Source: a virus
IMG/VR virus record: IMGVR_UViG_3300037247_001834
Span: 1 to 22,460 of that record
Strand: one strand, 5' to 3'
DNA: 22,460 bases
Positions 8,077 through 13,478 of the stretch are shown here, piece by piece. The position numbers and the translations under genes are program-made. Below the pieces are notes generated by a model. That model had not been told where the DNA came from. It was given only the letters and a program-made list of their open reading frames with translations, and made no database searches. Each line of letters opens with the position of its first letter. Positions within the stretch are counted from its first letter, which is position 1.

Positions 8077-8681
8077 TCAGTTGCCCAGCGATTGCGGAAC
8101 TTCTTGATCTCCGATGCCAGATAGAAGTGTTTGACCATCTTGCTATCGTAGAGTTCATCAAGCAATTCACTATCGAATTTCGCGGCCTTGATAAACCGAG
8201 CATAGTCATCACCGAATTTCTCACGACCATAGGCGCGGTGGTCCACCGTGAATGGACCTGAAGCTCCGAGGGCTTCCAATCCTTCGGCAAGTGCGCTGTC
8301 TAACTTCTCGGTCTTGATCACCAGCACATTGCCGTAGACCTTCCAGCCTTTAGCTTTGGGGAATGTCTCCGCGTAGACATCGACACCGAGAATCGGCTGC
8401 AACCAATCTTCGAACCATGTCAAATAACCGTGTTGGAAGTTCGCGGTGAAATCTTCGAGTTGTAGAAATCCAGAGTAGGTAGTCTCGAAATACTGGGAGA
8501 TATTACGCGCCATGGGATCTCTGACCATAGTCACGAATGCATCATAGAAATTCAGGTCAAGCTCATAGATGTCATGGATGTTCCCCGGATAGCCGCGGCC
8601 AACCACATGCCCAGCAGATTGAACGGCGCGCATGACCGTCGTCGATCCGACCTTCCCCATCGTGTAAGCCAAGATGTTCAT
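8073..8681 (-). CDS. sulfotransferase-like / capsular polysaccharide synthesis-like protein
   Basis: A 202-residue protein. YTMGKVGSTTV at 6-16 looks like the 5'-phosphosulfate (PAPS) loop of sulfotransferases, and VRDPMARNISQYFE at 53-66 matches the 3'-phosphate motif RDPxxxxxSxY. This pattern is also found in putative capsular polysaccharide synthesis proteins. Such enzymes transfer sulfate from PAPS to a carbohydrate. The C-terminal half is charged and helical. ATG overlaps the stop of the previous gene, itself sulfotransferase-like, so two related enzymes sit side by side. A role in decorating a surface glycan is inferred; activity is not shown by sequence alone. Confidence 0.7.
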   Translation of the reverse strand: MNILAYTMGKVGSTTVMRAVQSAGHVVGRGYPGNIHDIYELDLNFYDAFVTMVRDPMARNISQYFETTYSGFLQLEDFTANFQHGYLTWFEDWLQPILGVDVYAETFPKAKGWKVYGNVLVIKTEKLDSALAEGLEALGASGPFTVDHRAYGREKFGDDYARFIKAAKFDSELLDELYDSKMVKHFYLASEIKKFRNRWATE

Positions 8682-9193
8682 TGTCCTCCTCCATAGTATT
8701 TATCATTCGCATACGCGATCTCGATGTCCGGCTCTTTCAATCCCAACCGGTCTACGAACAGCCAGCGTCTGAATTTCTCGTCGAGGCAGAATGCTTCATA
8801 TGTGATGTAGATAAGTGGGAAATATCTAAATGCTTCAAAGGCTTTAAACAGACCGTGACGAATCTTTACTGCTAGAATGCCAGGATGACGATTTGGATCT
8901 CTTCTTAATACAGATTTGATTGTTGCGTTCCATTCACGAAATATAATGATCGGCACTATGTTATAGCCTGCGATGTCCATAGCCGACGCGATTTCGGAGA
9001 ATTTGGGTGCCTCTCCTGCATGGGGAATGCTACGCCTGAACACAAGCAGATCTGGCATCTCCCCGAATTTGTAATCTTTATGGACACCGTTATGCCAAGA
9101 TTCCCAGTGACAGCCGGCCAACTGGAAAGCCTCGGCCAGCATATATGTGCCAGATCCCTCAGCACCTACGATGAAGAAAGCTCGTCTACTCAC
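8678..9193 (-). CDS. sulfotransferase-like P-loop protein
   Basis: A 171-residue protein starting MSRRAFFIVGAEGSGTYML; VGAEGSGT at 9-16 resembles the PAPS-binding loop of sulfotransferases. FREWNATIKSVLRR at 85-98 could be the 3'-phosphate site (R followed by S eight residues on), and YITYEAF at 129-135 matches a later conserved strand. It is short for the family (usually 250 or more), so it may be a minimal form or another P-loop enzyme. The start is GTG, 8 bases inside the FkbM-like methyltransferase gene, with GGA upstream. Parts of the gene are more AT-rich than its neighbours. It pairs with the next gene. Confidence 0.62.
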   Translation of the reverse strand: MSRRAFFIVGAEGSGTYMLAEAFQLAGCHWESWHNGVHKDYKFGEMPDLLVFRRSIPHAGEAPKFSEIASAMDIAGYNIVPIIIFREWNATIKSVLRRDPNRHPGILAVKIRHGLFKAFEAFRYFPLIYITYEAFCLDEKFRRWLFVDRLGLKEPDIEIAYANDKYYGGGQ

Positions 9194-9791
9194 GTCGTTT
9201 CCAAGCCTGGGCCGTGGATCCGCAATCCCAGATCATCTCGTGGGTCACATCAAGCATCTGTCTCAGCCTCAGCCACTTCTCGGCCGCGGTCTGCACAAAC
9301 AGATGCCATTGACACCAGAAGTATTTGATCTTCGGCATCATGCCCATCCCGATCATATAGGGAAGCAACACGAATTCGCCGCCCTCAATGTTCATCAGGC
9401 AAACGTCGATCTGATCAATGTGTTCTTTGATGAAGAATGAATAGGCATCCACGACCAAGATTGAACGGGTATCCTTGCCTCCGGGGAATGACATGAGTGT
9501 TCCCCCATCTCGGCCAAATTCGGTCAAGGTCATCTCACCGCCGTGAGTCCACAATCCGAATTGGTGGATCTTGGCGTTGTAGCCCTCAAGCTTCTCTTCG
9601 ATCTTCACAGCCGCCCAGTCTTGAGGCTCGAATACATAGAGCTGAGGGTTGTACTTCTCGGCCATCTGTAATGCCCAGCGGCCTTCGTAGCCGCCGATCT
9701 CCCACACTACAGAGTTCTCATCGGTTCCAGGCCAATCCAAAGCCAAGGTGTCATCGCCTCGGGCGGCGAACCAGTCTTGAGGTTCAATCAT
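9186..9791 (-). CDS. FkbM-like SAM-dependent methyltransferase
   Basis: A 201-residue protein. VVWEIGGYEGRWALQM at 28-43 is the SAM-binding first motif, YVFEPQ at 52-57 the acidic end of strand 2, and LMNIEGGEFVLLP at 132-144 matches the FkbM motif (D/N)IEGxE. FkbM proteins O-methylate sugars or other small molecules and are frequent in glycan gene sets. Length is near normal. The ATG lies 8 bases inside the metallopeptidase-like gene. A role in methylating a sugar fits the neighbours but the substrate is unknown. Confidence 0.78.
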   Translation of the reverse strand: MIEPQDWFAARGDDTLALDWPGTDENSVVWEIGGYEGRWALQMAEKYNPQLYVFEPQDWAAVKIEEKLEGYNAKIHQFGLWTHGGEMTLTEFGRDGGTLMSFPGGKDTRSILVVDAYSFFIKEHIDQIDVCLMNIEGGEFVLLPYMIGMGMMPKIKYFWCQWHLFVQTAAEKWLRLRQMLDVTHEMIWDCGSTAQAWKRRE

Positions 9792-10101
9792 TCATCCATC
9801 CATTGCGAAAGAAAGTATCCATAAGCGCCAACGATAGAACACAGAGCGCATCATGACCATCGTCACCCTGAAACAAATTCAATTTAAGTTCCTCATCAAG
9901 GCCATGTAAGATTTCATGGATAATAGTCTCCCAGACATCCTCTTTTGATCGCCCAACATCGTAGATACGAATAGTTCTAGTCCAATAATCAATCTGGCCC
10001 CATAAAGATTTGCGACGATAAATATCAACTTCAGAAGGTTTGTCAACATAGGTAACGGAATACTCAATGCCGAGAATAATTATTTTTTCAGGATATTTCA
10101 T
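9784..10101 (-). CDS. small zinc metallopeptidase-like protein (HExxH)
   Basis: A 105-residue protein starting MKYPEKIIILGIEYSV. I chose the ATG at 10101 because AGGAGG sits 5-6 bases before it, overlapping the stop of the methyltransferase gene; a longer in-frame reading to 10173 lacks this. IIHEILHGLDEEL at 60-72 contains HEILH, an HExxH zinc-peptidase core with a following acidic residue. WGQIDYWTRTIRIY at 34-47 is the beta strand pair seen before the helix in small phage peptidase-like proteins related to ImmA/SprT types. The DNA is more AT-rich than its neighbours. Substrate is unknown; it may be a non-catalytic member. Confidence 0.72.
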   Translation of the reverse strand: MKYPEKIIILGIEYSVTYVDKPSEVDIYRRKSLWGQIDYWTRTIRIYDVGRSKEDVWETIIHEILHGLDEELKLNLFQGDDGHDALCVLSLALMDTFFRNGWMND

Positions 10102-10109
10102 TGTTCCTC

Positions 10110-10670
10110 CTAATGCTCGAAGACTTGGACATTGCTCACCAGCCAGAACATCGGCATCGGAATGGCCATCCAAGCTAGACGTAGCCGATGGGTCAGGTCC
10201 TCCCGATATTTCAAACCGCGCTCATAGAGCTGGTTGCGCCAGTACATGGCCGCACGTAGATGAAGATGATCGTCTCCGCCCTGCCCAGGATGGGCGGCTG
10301 TGAACACGAGTTGACCGCCCTTCTGCACGTGGCTGGTGATGTTGTTCAGGAAGATCCCGGCCTTGGAAGGATTGATGTGCTCGGCGACTTCGATGCACAT
10401 GACTAGGCCGAATGTCCGGCCAAGGTTGAGTGGCTTGGTCAGGTCACGGATGATGTCGGGTTCTTCGTTCTCGATCTGGTCGACCCCTATCGCATCAATG
10501 TTCAATAGCCTCGCGATCTTGACCATGGCCGCAGTCCCACAGCCGACATCCAAGATCGATGGCGGTTTTCCAAACACCGTTAGGTATCCGAAAAGCACCC
10601 GTTCATTCCATACATTGAACTCTTCCAAATGCTTTTCCCAGACTTCAGATGTCATCGATTTCTTAGCCAT
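10110..10670 (-). CDS. class I SAM-dependent methyltransferase
   Basis: About 186 residues. ILDVGCGTAAMVKIA at about 39-53 is the glycine-rich SAM loop, IGVDQIE follows as the acidic strand-2 end, and CIEVAEHINPSKAG at about 92-105 matches motif II of the Methyltransf_11/23 group. Two ATGs are adjacent (10673 and 10670); the second has AAGGAG at the better distance, so I used it. It overlaps the stop of the preceding gene. Substrate is unknown; sugars, small molecules or lipids are possible. The C-terminus is hydrophobic (AWMAIPMPMFWLV) but short for a membrane anchor. Confidence 0.8.
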   Translation of the reverse strand: MAKKSMTSEVWEKHLEEFNVWNERVLFGYLTVFGKPPSILDVGCGTAAMVKIARLLNIDAIGVDQIENEEPDIIRDLTKPLNLGRTFGLVMCIEVAEHINPSKAGIFLNNITSHVQKGGQLVFTAAHPGQGGDDHLHLRAAMYWRNQLYERGLKYREDLTHRLRLAWMAIPMPMFWLVSNVQVFEH

Positions 10671-10930
10671 CATTCTCCTTGTCCCAGCGCCCCCCGCGCT
10701 ATCTGCCGAACAACAGACTGTGCAATCATTGGCCGCTGCTTGTCATCTGAAGCAAAGACAATCCCATCTAGCTCAGATAGACTCTTTAGTGCAGTTTCCA
10801 GCTTGGCGATAGTTGTCAGCGCAATCTTAATGGCGTCATCCACGCGGTTTTGGCGCTCAATCATATCTGCGATGTGTGGTCCCCAACGCATGTCGTGAAG
10901 AGCTTGGCGCGCTTCATCTCCTGGTTTCAT
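10670..10930 (-). CDS. small helical protein of unknown function
   Basis: An 86-residue protein reading MKPGDEARQALHDMRW, followed by a helical stretch (DDAIKIALTTIAKLETALKS) with heptad-like spacing. The ATG has GGAGG 7 bases upstream and overlaps the previous stop (ATGA). A six-G run lies near the 3' end (plus strand 10690-10695). After it a different frame would read GRWDKE, close to the C-terminus GRWDKKE of the gene at 11676-11858. The last codons may therefore be frame-shifted, or the two genes may share a copied end. Confidence 0.6.
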   Translation of the reverse strand: MKPGDEARQALHDMRWGPHIADMIERQNRVDDAIKIALTTIAKLETALKSLSELDGIVFASDDKQRPMIAQSVVRQIARGALGQGE

Positions 10931-11196
10931 TGTCGTTCCTCCAGTGCGGCGGCGTAGGCTTTCAATGCTTCGTGAACAGGCAGCATGTATTCGTTGCCAT
11001 CTTCCGCTATGGTGCGCCGCGCATTCATGGCAAACTCAGCACTCAAACACTCGACAGCATTGAGGCGATTAAGAATTTCGTCGTCAGTCAGCATAGCGTG
11101 GCATTTTGAGTTTGGCCCAACCTGCACAAGACAAATAGGCATCATTACTTCGTGGTAGTCATGCCATTTCATCACCCACTCATGCTTATGTGCCAT
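10927..11196 (-). CDS. small phage protein, paralog of the gene at 5574-5834
   Basis: An 89-residue protein starting MAHKHEWVMKWHDYHE, with AGGAG 7 bases before the ATG. Cys and His residues (H3, H5, H12, H15, C22, C32) could bind metal. RLNAVECLSAEFA in the middle and HEALKAYAAALEE at the end match the second copy at 5574-5834, as does the DNA around the start codon. The middle parts differ, so the copies are old. Function is unknown. It overlaps the preceding gene by 11 bases and the next by 4. Confidence 0.72.
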   Translation of the reverse strand: MAHKHEWVMKWHDYHEVMMPICLVQVGPNSKCHAMLTDDEILNRLNAVECLSAEFAMNARRTIAEDGNEYMLPVHEALKAYAAALEERQ

Positions 11197-11452
11197 CTTC
11201 TATCTCCTGTCTCAGATATTCGGGGAGGGCTTGGTACACTTTGGAATTTAACCATTCCGGGTCCAGCAATACCACATACATGAATTGCACCAGCGCATCC
11301 CTCTCCTCGAACAGCTGCTTTATGTCATCAACGTAGGTTACGGAAAAGCCCCACGGTATAAGTCCGTCACCATAGAAATAGTCCCATGCTCTTTGGAAAC
11401 GCTTCCGTGCCTCATCGGCAGTCCACCATTCCATCTGTTTTTCAGGCATCAT
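11186..11452 (-). CDS. small protein of unknown function
   Basis: An 88-residue protein reading MMPEKQMEWWTADEARKR, then aromatic-rich sequence (AWDYFYGDGLIPWGF) and an acidic C-terminus (LRQEIEDGT). GGGAG lies 4-8 bases before the paired ATGs, which overlap the previous stop. No motif, signal or membrane segment is recognised. It sits in a run of short unknown genes. Confidence 0.6.
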   Translation of the reverse strand: MMPEKQMEWWTADEARKRFQRAWDYFYGDGLIPWGFSVTYVDDIKQLFEERDALVQFMYVVLLDPEWLNSKVYQALPEYLRQEIEDGT

Positions 11453-11664
11453 TCTTCTCCCACCGCCTCGTCAAACCACTTAAGTTTTTCCTCTATCGTC
11501 TTCATGCTTTTTAATTCTGCCCTATGCGATATGTTTGATACCTCCCACGGAGGCAGTTTATGGTAACGGCTTAGATGCCTTTTTAACTGCCGCACTCTAG
11601 AAATATCGCCATCTATAAAACTCGAAAGGGCACAGAACGGACACCTGAGTAATATCTCCTTCAT
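11449..11664 (-). CDS. small zinc-finger protein (C2H2-like)
   Basis: A 71-residue protein starting MKEILLRCPFCALSSF. C8-x2-C11 followed by LKRHLSRYHKLPPWE gives a CxxC...HxxxxH finger with a normal loop. I chose the ATG at 11664 because GGGAG stands 5 bases before it; an ATG at 11679 overlaps the previous stop (ATGA) but has a weak site. It could bind DNA or RNA and regulate nearby genes; this is inference from the finger alone. Confidence 0.62.
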   Translation of the reverse strand: MKEILLRCPFCALSSFIDGDISRVRQLKRHLSRYHKLPPWEVSNISHRAELKSMKTIEEKLKWFDEAVGEE

Positions 11665-11675
11665 GTCGTCTCCCT

Positions 11676-11858
11676 TCATTCTTTCTTATCCCAGCGCCCA
11701 GAAGGCTCCCCGCCCGATAGCCAATCGTCGCCCAGGAGCTTGCGCATCTTCCTCTGTTCCAGCCACATCAAAAAGCCGAGGGGTAATAGGAATAAGCCCA
11801 CGGCATAGAGAACAATCATTTCAATGGCGTTACGCAATTTGCGAAAAACAGATGACAC
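11676..11858 (-). CDS. small single-span membrane protein
   Basis: A 60-residue protein with one clear hydrophobic segment, MIVLYAVGLFLLPLGFLMWL at 14-33, a basic N-terminus (FRKLRN) and a charged C-terminus ending PSGRWDKKE. The start is GTG with GGGAG 7 bases upstream. It is the first gene after the capsid terminator. A holin, a superinfection-exclusion protein or another membrane factor is possible; a single span and no lysis neighbour do not favour one over another. Confidence 0.6.
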   Translation of the reverse strand: MSSVFRKLRNAIEMIVLYAVGLFLLPLGFLMWLEQRKMRKLLGDDWLSGGEPSGRWDKKE

Positions 11859-11901
11859 GCGTGGCTCCCGGCCTTTACGTGGCGCTCCCGGTTAAATTAG
11901 G

Positions 11902-11960
11902 GGATCGGCAACCCGACCGGGAAAATAGGCTGTCCCATCCTTGGAGATGGTTAGCCGACC
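11902..11960 (-). other. imperfect stem-loop in the intergenic leader
   Basis: Plus-strand 11902-11913 (GGATCGGCAACC) pairs with 11949-11960 (GGTTAGCCGACC) over 11 base pairs with two single-base bulges. A smaller hairpin (CCATC/GATGG at 11935-11950) lies at its edge and overlaps it, so the two may compete. On the minus strand this follows the capsid terminator and precedes the membrane-protein gene, so it could be a structured leader. No known riboswitch is recognised. Confidence 0.35.
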
Positions 11961-11963
11961 CCC

Positions 11964-11991
11964 AGTATATAACAAAGGAGGAGGGCGGCAA
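11964..11991 (-). promoter_or_regulatory. weak candidate promoter after the capsid terminator
   Basis: On the minus strand TTGCCG (11991-11986) and TATACT (11969-11964) are 16 bases apart. The -10 matches consensus in five of six positions; the -35 matches only three and lies in the loop of the terminator hairpin. It is placed to restart transcription of the small genes and glycan block. Weak evidence. Confidence 0.25.
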
Positions 11992-12001
11992 ACCCTCCTC
12001 C
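11971..12001 (-). terminator. rho-independent terminator after the major capsid gene
   Basis: Plus-strand 11977-11985 (GGAGGAGGG) pairs perfectly with 11993-12001 (CCCTCCTCC) around a 7-base loop. On the minus strand the stem is followed by TTTGTT, a modest U tract. It lies 26 bases after the capsid stop codon, where a strong head transcript would be ended or thinned. Confidence 0.75.
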
Positions 12002-12026
12002 AGAATTTCTCAATCAGTCTCCTTGT

Positions 12027-13463
12027 TTATCCGTTCCAGTCGCCGAAGAGGCTAGGCGGTGGGGGATCAGTTATCCCGCCATCCACGAAGTATGGATCAT
12101 CCGGCTGCGGGTCCCGCGGGTGCTGCAGCGGGCAATAGCAGACGTTCGTGAGCCGTGCGGCGATCTGCGGTGTTCGCAGGATCACTCGTGGCTCGATCTT
12201 GGCCTCGTGAAGGACGCACCAGTTCTGCGTATCCCAGGTCCAGAGATATTGACCGGCATCGGTCCAGAACATATTGGTGAGGCGCCCATTCGCTACCGCC
12301 TGCATCGTTCCTGTGCGGTAGTCGAAATGCTGCCAGAAGGTTACGGGGATCCCGCCCTTCACCGTCAAAGGAACCAGATAGATGTCTGAGGCAAAGCAGC
12401 CGACGGGGATCGCGCTGTTGTCGCCCGAGGACTCTTCAACAATGTTGTCGTCGAGCAGCACCGGCACTCTCACGCCATCGATCAGCAGGAAGTTGCCGTT
12501 GCGCATCTCATCCCGCATCCTGACGTTCTCGCGGCCATCGACGAAGATCTCTCGGTTGTCGGTGGCACTGGAGAAGGTGCAGCGGTAGGTCTGGTAAGCG
12601 CAGGGCCATACATCAGTGAGCTCCCAGAAGAGCGCGGTCCGCATGGCGAAGATCCAGCGCGCAGGATTCAGGTTCGTATGCTGCGCGATGTGATTGACGA
12701 TCCGCCAGATGGTGAGTAGAACCCTCACGATGTCTGGATCTGCATCTTCTTCCTGCACGCAGGAGTAGTTGAAGTCCTTGACATCGGAGTCGAGCGTCGG
12801 GCAGTCATCGCCCGTGATCGCGTCCACCTTGGTCGTACCGATCAAGATGTCCAGTCCCTGGAACTCCATGTGGCCGCCGCCCGCGGAGTTATTCGCGGGT
12901 GTTGCGGTATAGAGCTGGCGCCCCAACCGGTTAGCAAATGCCACGCCGAGTTCAAGCATCCTCGCCAGCACCTCAGCGCCAGCCGATAGCTGCTTGTTGG
13001 GATCGATATTGGGGAAGATCGTCTTTCCCAATTCAGGGGCGATCGGATCGTTGACAACCCGAAGGTCATCAAACTCGCCGCGATTGATCAACTGCCCCAC
13101 GCGGTTGATCTCCAATTCACGCGTGCGGAAGCTGTAGCGGCCAAACGGGAAGGTCTGCAAGCAGCGCTTTTCAGATCCCGCCACCTCTGGGTCATCGCAA
13201 ACCCCATCGGGGACTGACCCGCTCACATCCTGGTATCCGGTGATCACACCGAATAGAGGATGAGTTAGGTTGGTCGCGAAGACTGGCAGCGCCGTTGCGA
13301 GCCCTGAGCCCTCAATCCGGGTATGGAATAGGTCACGTTCGATCCCTTCCTGCCCGAATAGCCCGCCAGGGCCGTGAAGGTAGGGCGTGCTGGGCGTACC
13401 AGTCGCCGTCACCTTCGATTGAATCATTGATGCAAGTGCATCGAGAACCTGCTTGTTATCCAT
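12027..13463 (-). CDS. major capsid protein (probable, HK97-like)
   Basis: A 478-residue protein directly after the protease/scaffold gene, the usual place of the major capsid gene. The ATG has AGGAGGG about 10 bases upstream, one of the strongest ribosome binding sites here, as expected for an abundant protein. The N-terminus MDNKQVLDALASMIQSKV is helical; the rest is mixed with many short strands (LLIDGVRVPVLLDDNIVE at 326-343, typical of capsid folds). It has ten cysteines (89, 101, 221, 235, 288, 295, 356, 416, 442, 444), unusual for a capsid protein. The C-terminus is Pro- and Asp-rich (DPQPDDPYF, DPPPPS). Identity rests on position, size and expression signals more than on a known motif. 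Confidence 0.8.
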   Translation of the reverse strand: MDNKQVLDALASMIQSKVTATGTPSTPYLHGPGGLFGQEGIERDLFHTRIEGSGLATALPVFATNLTHPLFGVITGYQDVSGSVPDGVCDDPEVAGSEKRCLQTFPFGRYSFRTRELEINRVGQLINRGEFDDLRVVNDPIAPELGKTIFPNIDPNKQLSAGAEVLARMLELGVAFANRLGRQLYTATPANNSAGGGHMEFQGLDILIGTTKVDAITGDDCPTLDSDVKDFNYSCVQEEDADPDIVRVLLTIWRIVNHIAQHTNLNPARWIFAMRTALFWELTDVWPCAYQTYRCTFSSATDNREIFVDGRENVRMRDEMRNGNFLLIDGVRVPVLLDDNIVEESSGDNSAIPVGCFASDIYLVPLTVKGGIPVTFWQHFDYRTGTMQAVANGRLTNMFWTDAGQYLWTWDTQNWCVLHEAKIEPRVILRTPQIAARLTNVCYCPLQHPRDPQPDDPYFVDGGITDPPPPSLFGDWNG

Positions 13464-13478
13464 GATGATTATTCCCTC

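Noticed and set aside
10336-10812. A 158-codon plus-strand frame opposite the class I methyltransferase
   Set aside because: Antisense to a gene with clear SAM motifs; low-complexity content.
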